This document shows, one piece after another, positions 24,934-31,942 of a DNA stretch of 49,505 nt. Under the pieces are notes generated by a model, which was given only the letters and a program-made list of their open reading frames with translations, had not been told where the DNA came from and searched no databases. The stretch is taken from contig JAHHRX010000012.1 of assembly GCA_020025545.1 (NCBI GenBank), positions 1 to 49,505 of the forward strand, written 5' to 3'. A program made the position numbers and the translations under genes. How positions within the stretch are numbered: position 1 is the first letter of the stretch; each line of letters opens with the position of its first letter. This DNA comes from Oscillospiraceae bacterium. Lineage in GTDB: Bacteria > Bacillota > Clostridia > Oscillospirales > Oscillospiraceae.

Positions 24934-25113
24934 ATGGAAAGCTCGGAATGCGATACCTGCTGGTATTATGATTACGACGAGGAATACGACGAATATTACT
25001 GCATGATGGATTTGGACGAGGACGAGGTATATCGGATCTTCTGCTCGGCAAACAGCACACACTGCCCCTTCTACCGGCAGGGCGACGACTATACTCTGGC
25101 AAGGAGGCAATGA
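24934..25113 (+). CDS. DUF6472 family small cysteine-rich protein
   Basis: A 59-residue acidic protein, very rich in Asp, Glu and Tyr, with Cys at positions 6, 9, 23, 38 and 44. The pattern CDTCWYYDYDEEYDEYYC, then LDEDEVYR and HCPFYR is the DUF6472 signature common in Lachnospiraceae and Oscillospirales. The paired cysteines suggest a small zinc or iron site, but no function is known. A GGAGGATTAAAA ribosome site precedes the ATG at 24934. It lies 3 bases after the phosphodiesterase gene and 1 base before the lipoprotein gene, so it is a real operon member. Confidence 0.85.
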   Translation: MESSECDTCWYYDYDEEYDEYYCMMDLDEDEVYRIFCSANSTHCPFYRQGDDYTLARRQ

Positions 25114-25114
25114 T

Positions 25115-26974
25115 ATGAAACGATGGATTTTGGCTCTGCTGGCAGCCGGGCTCCTCCTTGGAGGATGCAGCGGCAATCCGCCGGAAGAGACCGCAAGACC
25201 CACCAATCCTACCATGCCCCCTAAAGAGCCGGCCCCCACCGGCTGGTATGTACCCAACAGCGAAATTGAGCAGCAGACCAATGCGGCGGTGAAGCAGTAC
25301 GCACTGGAAGCAGGAACGGAGCAGCAGATCTTCTTTATGGGTGAGCATTTGGTGCTGCTCCACCATGGAAAAAACAACACGGAAATGGTCATGCTGAGCG
25401 GTAATGACCTGCATCCCACCATCGTCAGTCGGCTCCACACCGCTTTTGCCTCGGATGTCCATATCCAGTGGGTATCCAAACGGGGCCTGGGCTACTACGA
25501 TGCAGGGGACAAGGCCGTGGTGTTCATGGATGCCTTCCTGCGGGAACTGGGGCGGATCCAGATGCCGGAAGGGATTATCGGAGATGCCTGGATCGGCCAA
25601 GACGGCAAGCATGTCTACTATTGCATGAATACAGGCGTGTTTACCATGAACCTGCAAACCGGCGTTTCCCGGATGCTGCTGGAACAGAAAGCACAATGGC
25701 AGGAAATTACCGGAATTCTCTTTGACGGGCAAATGCTGCGATGCACCCGGAAACTGACAGATGGTACTTATGAAACAAAGCTCATTTCTGCCGTCAGCGG
25801 CGAGACTGTGGCAGAAGGAGAAAGCCTTAAAGATCTGGTCACATCGGGCAATCACTATTTTACCCGGAAAACGGACGGCAGCGTGGCGGAATATATCTAC
25901 GGCACTGTGGACGGCACCGCAAAAAACATCTGGCCCCGGAAGCAGCCGGCCGACATTGTGATGCTCGCAAAATCCAAGGCTGTCTTTGGCAGCCTGTCGG
26001 ATGGAAAATTTGAGTTGGAGCTTTATGACCTTGTCACCGGCAAACGGGAAAGCACCGTCGCTCTGCAAGGGGAAGGGCTTCTGTACCGCTCTTTTCTGCC
26101 GGCGGCAGACGGCGGCATCTGGTTTATCGGAGAGGACACCAAATCCGGTGAGGCTTCCATTTATTTTTGGGATACCAAGAAAACTGCCGCAGAGGACGAA
26201 AGAATCTATTCGGCGACCCATTACACCGGGGAAAACCCTGACAAAGACGGACTGGAGAAAGTGCGGCAGCAGGCAAATTCCATCGGAGAAAAGTACGGTG
26301 TCAGCATCCGGATATGGGATGATGCGCTGACTTTGCAGCCCGAGGGCTATATGTTTGCGGCTGAGTATCTGGTGCCTGCCTATGAGCATTACCTGCCTGT
26401 TTTGGAGGAGATATTGAAATCTTATCCGGACGGCTTCTTTGTCACTGCCGCACAGCGGGCAGAGGGGAAGAAAATCGAAATCTGCCTGCTGCGTTCTGTG
26501 GAGGCGGAGGGAGGCTGGAAACCCTACGAAGCGGATCACGCCATCCAGTACTGGATGGGCAGTAAGATTTGCATTGCGCTGGAGCTGAGCGAGCATATGC
26601 GGCAGAATTTCTTCCACGAAATGGCACACATAATCGATTCCCGGGTTCTCAGCACGACATCGGTGTTTTTTGAATGGAATACCCTGAATCCTGCGGGGTT
26701 TGCCTACTATAACGACTACGAGCCCGCCCTCAAGGAAGAGGATGCCAAGTATCTGGAAGGGGGCAGCAGGGCATTTATTGATCTTTTTTCCATGAGCTTT
26801 GCAAAAGAGGACAGAGCCCGTATTTTGGAATACGCTTCTATGCCCGGAAACGAAGGCTATTTTGCAACAGATGTGATGCAGGCGAAGCTCCGCCGCATCT
26901 GTGACGGTATCCGCAAGGCATTTGGACTCAAAGATACGCAGACGGCGCTTGTTTGGGAGCAATACCTGAAATAA
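25115..26974 (+). CDS. Lipoprotein with putative zinc metallopeptidase domain
   Basis: A 619-residue secreted lipoprotein. The signal peptide KRWILALLAAGLLLGGC ends in the lipobox LGGC with the lipidated Cys at about 18. A Pro/Thr-rich spacer follows, then a beta-rich region (about 75-375) with propeller-like repeats such as FMGEHLVLLHHG and HVYYCMNTGVFTMNL. The C-terminal region (about 390-619) has an HExxH zinc motif: H501-E502-M-A-H505 (FFHEMAHIIDSR), with a glutamate-rich EGGSRAFIDLFS about 50 residues later as possible third ligand. It resembles gluzincin-like peptidases but I cannot name the family. It is the last gene of the operon. Confidence 0.8.
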   Translation: MKRWILALLAAGLLLGGCSGNPPEETARPTNPTMPPKEPAPTGWYVPNSEIEQQTNAAVKQYALEAGTEQQIFFMGEHLVLLHHGKNNTEMVMLSGNDLHPTIVSRLHTAFASDVHIQWVSKRGLGYYDAGDKAVVFMDAFLRELGRIQMPEGIIGDAWIGQDGKHVYYCMNTGVFTMNLQTGVSRMLLEQKAQWQEITGILFDGQMLRCTRKLTDGTYETKLISAVSGETVAEGESLKDLVTSGNHYFTRKTDGSVAEYIYGTVDGTAKNIWPRKQPADIVMLAKSKAVFGSLSDGKFELELYDLVTGKRESTVALQGEGLLYRSFLPAADGGIWFIGEDTKSGEASIYFWDTKKTAAEDERIYSATHYTGENPDKDGLEKVRQQANSIGEKYGVSIRIWDDALTLQPEGYMFAAEYLVPAYEHYLPVLEEILKSYPDGFFVTAAQRAEGKKIEICLLRSVEAEGGWKPYEADHAIQYWMGSKICIALELSEHMRQNFFHEMAHIIDSRVLSTTSVFFEWNTLNPAGFAYYNDYEPALKEEDAKYLEGGSRAFIDLFSMSFAKEDRARILEYASMPGNEGYFATDVMQAKLRRICDGIRKAFGLKDTQTALVWEQYLK

Positions 26975-27004
26975 AACTCTCCAGCGTTTGCCGGGGAAGA
27001 AATC

Positions 27005-27040
27005 AAAAAGGCGAAGACTTTACAAAGTCTTCGCCTTTTG
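27005..27040. terminator. Bidirectional terminator between the lipoprotein and LCP genes
   Basis: Stem AAAAGGCGAAGACTTT (27006-27021) with AAAGTCTTCGCCTTTT (27024-27039). It has A- and T-rich arms on both sides, between convergent genes. Confidence 0.9.
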
Positions 27041-27044
27041 CCGT

Positions 27045-28097
27045 TTATTTTCCGGAGATGGTGTTCATGAGAATCTGGCGATTCTTTTGCAGATTGGGAA
27101 CCAGAACCATACCGATCTTGGGAATTGTGGCATCCGAATAGGCACCGTCTGCGGGAATCCGCAGGGTGGAAAGCTGGCCGCTTCCCAGCAGGGGATAGAG
27201 CTGACTTGCGAAGCGGATGATTTCTGCGTTGGTCATATCTGTGGTGATAAGGGGGAGAACCTTTTCAATGGTGTTCAGCACCTCAGACCAGCGCATGTTT
27301 CTGGAAGCATACAACAGAGAGCTCAGAACCTTGCGCTGACGCTCGGTGCGGCCGAAGTCATTGCCGATCCGGCGGATGCGGGCGTATTCCAGAGCCTGCG
27401 CACCGCTGAGATGATTCGTACCGACCTTCAGCTGCCAGCTGCTGTCACGCTCGTGCATATATTTCACCTCTGCGGCGGTCAGAGAAATATCCACACCGCC
27501 CAAGGTGTCGATGACATTTGTGAAGCCGGTGAAATCCACACGGATGCAGGCATCGACATGGACACCGAAGTTAATGGCGATGGTTTCTGTCAGAAGGGAC
27601 ATACCGCCGCCGCGGCCGGCATAGGCGGAGTTGAGTTTATTTTTGCTGCGGCCGGGGATCTGCACATAGAGATCGCGCATAAAGGAGGTGAGGATAATGG
27701 TTTTCTTTTGCTTATTGAAAGTGCACAGAATCATGGCGTCGGAACGGTTGTTGTGGTGCTGATCCAGCCGGCGATCCTCACCGATCAACATAATATTTAC
27801 TACATTGCCGATCGGAATGGGGTCATCCGGAATGGTATCCAGATAAATGTCAGAGGGGTCTGCCGTAGGTCCGGTAAAATCCGGGGGAAGTGTGTATTCC
27901 GTCTCTTGAGGGAAGCTGGAATCCGGCGGATAATTTGCCTGGGGATCATCGGGACGGTTGATCAGATGAAAGAGGTGCCGGGCATAGACGGTAGCGCAAA
28001 TCATCACGCACAGTACAAGCGTCAGAAAACCGGCGAGAATGCTTAATGTAATCCGCTGCCAGGAAAGTGGGCGGTGCTTTTTACTGTTAGATTTCAT
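27045..28097 (-). CDS. LCP (LytR-CpsA-Psr) family glycopolymer ligase
   Basis: LCP proteins transfer undecaprenyl-linked teichoic acids, capsules or other glycopolymers to peptidoglycan. The 350-residue product has a basic N-terminus and a transmembrane helix (about 12-35). A Pro-rich spacer containing PDDP and TGPTADPSD precedes the extracellular LCP domain. This carries the family motifs NIMLIGEDRRLDQHHNNRSDAM (arginine and aspartate of the lipid-pyrophosphate site), ILTSFMRDLYVQIPGR, KLNSAYAGRGG and ALEYARIRR. The ribosome site is GGAGG. It lies about 6 kb from the EPS locus and could serve it, though no direct linkage is seen. Confidence 0.93.
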   Translation of the reverse strand: MKSNSKKHRPLSWQRITLSILAGFLTLVLCVMICATVYARHLFHLINRPDDPQANYPPDSSFPQETEYTLPPDFTGPTADPSDIYLDTIPDDPIPIGNVVNIMLIGEDRRLDQHHNNRSDAMILCTFNKQKKTIILTSFMRDLYVQIPGRSKNKLNSAYAGRGGGMSLLTETIAINFGVHVDACIRVDFTGFTNVIDTLGGVDISLTAAEVKYMHERDSSWQLKVGTNHLSGAQALEYARIRRIGNDFGRTERQRKVLSSLLYASRNMRWSEVLNTIEKVLPLITTDMTNAEIIRFASQLYPLLGSGQLSTLRIPADGAYSDATIPKIGMVLVPNLQKNRQILMNTISGK

Positions 28098-28247
28098 AAA
28101 AGCCTCCAGAGACGATGTAATGCACCATTGCGGCTTCCTCCCATTATAGCGGAAACCGGCAAAAATTCACTTTTTGCTTTGAGAAATCCGCAATCATGCG
28201 AGATATTTATAATGGCTCTGGTTTTATTTTATCGCTCTCAGGAAGCT

Positions 28248-28988
28248 TTATTCCGATACCTCCAGACCTCCTGAATAAATTAAGGCGTCCGCAAGTCGGG
28301 AAATAAAAGCGGAATTGGTGGGGCGAGGGATAACGCCCTGCTCGTTTGCAGAAAAATACTGTCGCCAGGACAATTCGTCCTGATGCTGCCAGCCGGCGGA
28401 AATAGCACCGCGGATGGAACGCTCCACCTGTGCGGCATTGCCGCCGCAATGCTCGGCAACGGCAGGATAAAGCTCCTTGGTTACAGATTGCCGGGGATCC
28501 GCGGCTTTCAATACGATGGCCTCTCTTAGATATCCGTAACCGTGGAGCTTGGTTGGAATATTGAGGCTTAGCAGAATGCCGGATACCGTGGCTCTGGGAT
28601 CCGGGTGAATAGAAAATGTGTCCTGCAGGCGCTGGGACATGTCGGAGATCCGATTGACAGTGGATTTGATGTCGCAGGGCTTGGTCATTAAATAGGCAAC
28701 TCCCAGCCGCTCCAGGGCATCGAGAATATAGTCGCTGACATATCGTGTGGTCACCAAGGCCATGGGCTGCAGTCCGCTGTCGCTGGCTTCCTGCAAAAGG
28801 CTGATGCCGTCCATGCCGGGGATCATCAAATCCAGTACCAGAATATCGGGCAGAAATGTGCGCATCGCATTCAGCGTGTCAAAACCGTTTTGGCAGAGCT
28901 CAATGCTGTAACGACCCATCAAGGCATCCGATAAAGCCGTGCGGAAGTCTTCTGAAGGGTCTGCAATGATCATCTTCAGCTTATCCAT
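28248..28988 (-). CDS. spo0A: Sporulation master regulator Spo0A-type response regulator
   Basis: Spo0A, once phosphorylated, switches cells toward sporulation. The 246-residue protein has a receiver domain (about 1-120) with phospho-acceptor D53 (VLDLMIPGMDG), T in LVTTRY and K in LMTKPCD. The acidic pocket reads D10-P11 where the usual pair is Asp-Asp. The C-terminal Spo0A DNA-binding domain (about 140-246) is clear: LNIPTKLHGYGYLREAI, TKELYPAVAEH, QVERSIRGAI and the recognition helix GVIPRPTNSAFISRLAD. No signal peptide or membrane helix. The ATG at 28988 has an AGAGGT ribosome site. A promoter and TTCGACA boxes lie upstream on the same strand. Confidence 0.93.
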   Translation of the reverse strand: MDKLKMIIADPSEDFRTALSDALMGRYSIELCQNGFDTLNAMRTFLPDILVLDLMIPGMDGISLLQEASDSGLQPMALVTTRYVSDYILDALERLGVAYLMTKPCDIKSTVNRISDMSQRLQDTFSIHPDPRATVSGILLSLNIPTKLHGYGYLREAIVLKAADPRQSVTKELYPAVAEHCGGNAAQVERSIRGAISAGWQHQDELSWRQYFSANEQGVIPRPTNSAFISRLADALIYSGGLEVSE

Positions 28989-29023
28989 TTGAACTACCTC
29001 TGCTACTTTCTTTTACTATATAC

Positions 29024-29052
29024 AAAATAACACATTTTTCTTGTATTTTCAA
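29024..29052 (-). promoter_or_regulatory. Candidate promoter of spo0A
   Basis: On the minus strand TTGAAA (29047-29052), 17-base spacer, TATTTT (29024-29029) with TGT before the -10. This fits sigma-A, though a sigma-H promoter was not ruled out. Confidence 0.5.
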
Positions 29053-29070
29053 TAAAAAAAGGCATTTGTT

Positions 29071-29088
29071 TTTCGAGGAAATTCGACA
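29071..29088 (-). promoter_or_regulatory. Candidate 0A boxes (Spo0A binding sites) upstream of spo0A
   Basis: On the minus strand TGTCGAA (29082-29088) is an exact 0A box. A second partial copy CCTCGAA begins 10 bases downstream (5 of 7 matches). They lie just upstream of the -35, a position suited to autoregulation. The exact 7-mer alone could occur by chance. Confidence 0.5.
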
Positions 29089-29111
29089 TATTGCCGTGAT
29101 GCATATGATAA

Positions 29112-29137
29112 GAGCCTGCCGAACAGGCGGCAGGCTC
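29112..29137 (-). terminator. Terminator after the HtrA gene
   Basis: Stem GAGCCTGCC/GGCAGGCTC. The tail after the stem (TTATCATAT) is only moderately T-rich, so efficiency is uncertain. Confidence 0.6.
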
Positions 29138-29154
29138 AAATATTACCTTGATGA

Positions 29155-30564
29155 TCAGCCCTTATTCTCAAACTTAGGCTGCCAGTACTGATACCACTGC
29201 TCAGCGGTGCCGTCTACGGGCATCTGAGAGGCGGTGGGAACATTCTGGGGCTGTGCAGGCTTTGCTTTTTCGCCGAAGGTGATGGTAAGTTCCAAAACCT
29301 GTCTGCTGCGGTAGACGAAAATTGTTGTGGTATCGCCTACCTTGAAATCCCGGAGGGCACGGTTGAGATCGTTCATGGAGGTAATCTCATACTCGCCCAG
29401 ACCTACGATGATATCGTTCACCCGAATACCGGTCTTGGCAGCGCTGCCTTCCGGCTCGACGGCATCTACATACACGCCGATGCCGTTGCCGGCATCCCGC
29501 ACGACCACGCCCATATAGGGCTTGGAGACATAGCCGTTGGTCTTGAGTTCCTCAATCATTTTTACCACATCGTCAATGGGAATGGCAAAGCCGATACCTT
29601 CGATCGAAGCGCCGGAGGAGGTGGTGCCGGAGAATTTGGCGGTGGTAATGCCGATGACCTCACCCTTCATGTTAAACAGGGGACCGCCGGAGTTGCCGGG
29701 GTTGATGGCGGCATCCGTCTGCAGCATGTTGATAACAGCGTTACCCGTGGAGACATCCCGCTCCTTGGCACTCACATAACCGGCAGTCAGGGTGTTGGTG
29801 AGCTGGCCCAAAGGGTTGCCGATGGCAACTACCTGATCGCCCACAATGAGATCATCACTTTTGCCGATGGTAACGGCAGGAAGATCAGATGCTTCGATCT
29901 TAATGAGCGCTACATCGTTTCCGGCATCAGAGCCGATAACCGTAGCCGGGTATTTGGTGCCGTCATAGGTGATGGCATAGAGCTTGCTGGCGCCTTCGAT
30001 AACATGGTGGTTGGTGAGAATGTAACCGTCAGAGGAGATTATGAAGCCGGAACCGGAGGAGGCCTGCTCGGTTACCTGACCGAAAATATTGGTGGTAACA
30101 TGGTTGGAAATAGCCACCACGCTCTTCTTGTTTTGTGCGTAGACCTGACCGACGGTAAGACCTTCCGCAGCGGCAGGCGTGCCGGAAATGGAGTTGCCGC
30201 TGCCGGTAAAGGATTTGTCATTGATTTCTTCTTCCAGAGCGTTGATTTTATCCTCCATCTGCTCCAGCAGATGGCTGGTATCCTCAGAGCGCTTCTGCCA
30301 GATGCCGTCCACTACGGCAGCGGTAATGCCGCAGCTGGCTGCCGCAATCACAACCACCAGACAAACCGCAAGGATGCCTTTCCAAATACTTCTGCCGGAC
30401 TTTTTTCTGGTGGGCTGCTCAAAGTCGGGGGCTTCCGGTGAGCGGTAGGTGCCGGAAGACTGCGAATCATTCATAATGTATGGGGAATCTGCAAAGGGTG
30501 ATTCCTTTTGACGGGGAGCTTCGGGCTGCTCCGGGTTCTGGGGATTATTTTCAAAATTATCCAT
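29155..30564 (-). CDS. htrA: HtrA/DegP-type serine protease with PDZ domain
   Basis: HtrA proteases degrade or refold damaged proteins on the outer face of the membrane. The 469-residue protein has an acidic Pro/Gln-rich cytoplasmic N-terminus and one transmembrane helix (about 63-85). A coiled-coil-like stretch (about 95-115) precedes the trypsin-like domain. The triad is complete: H187 (TNHHVIEG), D217 (AGNDVALIK) and S292 (NPGNSGGPLF). One PDZ domain follows (about 345-435; KPYMGVVVRD, VNDIIVGLGEYEITSMNDL). The ATG at 30564 has GGGAGGAACC upstream. It is followed by a terminator and spo0A on the same strand. Confidence 0.96.
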   Translation of the reverse strand: MDNFENNPQNPEQPEAPRQKESPFADSPYIMNDSQSSGTYRSPEAPDFEQPTRKKSGRSIWKGILAVCLVVVIAAASCGITAAVVDGIWQKRSEDTSHLLEQMEDKINALEEEINDKSFTGSGNSISGTPAAAEGLTVGQVYAQNKKSVVAISNHVTTNIFGQVTEQASSGSGFIISSDGYILTNHHVIEGASKLYAITYDGTKYPATVIGSDAGNDVALIKIEASDLPAVTIGKSDDLIVGDQVVAIGNPLGQLTNTLTAGYVSAKERDVSTGNAVINMLQTDAAINPGNSGGPLFNMKGEVIGITTAKFSGTTSSGASIEGIGFAIPIDDVVKMIEELKTNGYVSKPYMGVVVRDAGNGIGVYVDAVEPEGSAAKTGIRVNDIIVGLGEYEITSMNDLNRALRDFKVGDTTTIFVYRSRQVLELTITFGEKAKPAQPQNVPTASQMPVDGTAEQWYQYWQPKFENKG

Positions 30565-30734
30565 AAATGGTTCCTCCCTTGATGCTTAACTTGCATTTAC
30601 TATACAGATTGAGTATGAAATAATTATGTACATTGACCAAACTATTTATAAACACATCCCAAAGCTCAACTCTGGCGCAGTTCTATGATACCCTCTGCGA
30701 GGAAGCCCGTCAAGCTTTTTGCCGCAAAACAGCA

Positions 30735-30754
30735 GCGGCGGCTATTGCCGCCGC
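30735..30754 (-). terminator. Possible terminator after the DUF1540 gene
   Basis: An 8-bp GC-only stem GCGGCGGC/GCCGCCGC with TATT loop, 10 bases beyond the stop codon. The downstream T run is short (TTTT after five other bases). Confidence 0.45.
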
Positions 30755-30764
30755 CGGGGGATAC

Positions 30765-30929
30765 TTACTTTTTGCAGAAAGATTTGCAGTCGGTGCACTG
30801 GTCCATGGCAGGGTTTGCCTCGTGGGTACCTACCATAATGCGATCCAAAGTGCAGTAGTTCTGACCGTCACAGTGGTGTGCGCACTGCTGTACGGTACAC
30901 TCGATGCATTTGTTTGCTTTGCAGTTCAT
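30765..30929 (-). CDS. DUF1540 domain small cysteine-rich protein
   Basis: A 54-residue protein with eight cysteines in the DUF1540 arrangement: NCKANKCIECTVQQCAHHC, QNYCTLDRIMVGTHEA, DQCTDCKSFC. The family is abundant in Clostridia and some members are transcribed late in sporulation; the cysteine spacing suggests metal binding, but function is unknown. The ATG at 30929 has an AAGGAGGC ribosome site; the longer frame to 30992 begins within the promoter region and lacks one. It is a single gene. Confidence 0.9.
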   Translation of the reverse strand: MNCKANKCIECTVQQCAHHCDGQNYCTLDRIMVGTHEANPAMDQCTDCKSFCKK

Positions 30930-30962
30930 GTTGTACGCCTCCTTCAAAATGGTTTCGGGAAT

Positions 30963-30992
30963 AGTATGGCAGAAAAATTTCTTTTTAAACAA
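30963..30992 (-). promoter_or_regulatory. Candidate promoter of the DUF1540 gene
   Basis: On the minus strand TTGTTT (30987-30992), 18-base spacer, CATACT (30963-30968) with TGC extension. Confidence 0.4.
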
Positions 30993-31120
30993 AAGAATTT
31001 TGAATCCCCGGCAGCTTATTAGGGTATTCTAAAACAAGCGCGGTATGCGCCGCACCTAAATGCGGAAAAATAGACGCTATTGCGCTCCCGGAGGGAAAAT
31101 GCGCCGGGATTTTAGTTTCT

Positions 31121-31156
31121 TTGACAATTGACATTTTTCCCAGCTGAATGTATAAT
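31121..31156 (+). promoter_or_regulatory. Strong sigma-A promoter of the NifU-like/GGGtGRT operon
   Basis: TTGACA (31128-31133), 17-base spacer, TATAAT (31151-31156): a perfect consensus. A second TTGACA overlaps at 31121-31126. Confidence 0.85.
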
Positions 31157-31234
31157 TATATGCGGAAAATCTCAGTTTTCCAGTATGTAAATCCTAAGAC
31201 GGAACACCGTCTTTTGAAAGAAAGGAATATTGCC

Positions 31235-31927
31235 ATGATTTACAGTGCAGAAGTACAGAATATGTGCTCCGTGGCCAAGGGTGCCTACCACGGCCCCGCT
31301 CCCATTCCCGAAGAGGGTAAGTGGGTACAGGCTAAGGAAATCAAGGACATCAGCGGATTTACCCACGGTATCGGCTGGTGCGCACCGCAGCAGGGCTGCT
31401 GCAAGCTGACCCTTAACATTAAAGAGGGTATCATCGAAGAGGCTCTGGTAGAGACTCTGGGCTGCTCCGGCATGACCCACTCCGCCGCAATGGCTTCCGA
31501 GATCCTGATCGGCAAGACCATTCTGGAGGCGCTCAACACCGACTTGGTCTGTGACGCTATCAATACCGCTATGCGTGAGCTGTTCCTGCAGATCGTTTAC
31601 GGCCGCAGCCAGTCCGCATTCTCTGAGGGCGGCCTTGCAGTCGGCGCTTCTCTGGAAGATCTGGGCAAGGGCCTGCGCAGCCAGGTCGGCACCATGTTTG
31701 CCACTAAGGCAAAGGGCCCCCGTTATCTGGAAATGGCCGAAGGCTATGTTACCCGTGTGGCCCTGAATCAGGACAACCTGATCACCGGCTATGAGTTCGT
31801 CAATCTGGGCAAGATGATGGACTTTATCAAGAAAGGCGACGATGCTAACGAGGCTCTCAAGAAGGCTAAGGGTCACTACGGTCAGTTTGATAACGCTGTC
31901 AAGTACATTGACCCCCGTCACGAATAA
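31235..31927 (+). CDS. NifU/IscU-like iron-sulfur scaffold protein (partner of GGGtGRT)
   Basis: A 230-residue soluble protein. The segment from C49 (GWCAPQQGCC) to LVETLGCSGMTHSAAMASEIL (C77) and IGKTILEAL resembles the cluster-assembly core of NifU/IscU, where a Gly-Cys-Ser/Gly motif and KGKTLDEA follow in the same order. Cysteines at 11, 49, 55, 56 and 77 could bind a cluster. The C-terminal half (about 110-230) has no motif I know. The ATG at 31235 has GAAAGAAAGGA upstream. The in-frame ATG at 31148 overlaps the -10 box and is rejected. It is followed after 15 bases by the GGGtGRT gene. Codon use is strongly biased, as in highly expressed genes. Confidence 0.8.
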   Translation: MIYSAEVQNMCSVAKGAYHGPAPIPEEGKWVQAKEIKDISGFTHGIGWCAPQQGCCKLTLNIKEGIIEEALVETLGCSGMTHSAAMASEILIGKTILEALNTDLVCDAINTAMRELFLQIVYGRSQSAFSEGGLAVGASLEDLGKGLRSQVGTMFATKAKGPRYLEMAEGYVTRVALNQDNLITGYEFVNLGKMMDFIKKGDDANEALKKAKGHYGQFDNAVKYIDPRHE

Positions 31928-31942
31928 GAGGAGGACTACACA

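Larger units (their letters stand above)
30930..31234. other. 305-bp divergent intergenic region
   Basis: It separates the DUF1540 gene (minus) from the scaffold gene (plus). It holds both promoters, a GC-rich stretch at 31033-31110 with small GCGC dyads, and the 80-base leader of the NifU-like gene. I see no further gene. Confidence 0.5.

Noticed and set aside
24905..26962. 685-codon minus-strand frame opposite the lipoprotein gene
   Set aside because: The plus strand has a signal peptide, lipobox and HExxH with an upstream ribosome site; the minus frame has none.
30735..30754. Possible CRISPR-like or repeat element from the GC-rich dyad
   Set aside because: It is a single hairpin next to a stop codon; no repeats recur at a regular spacing anywhere in the window.
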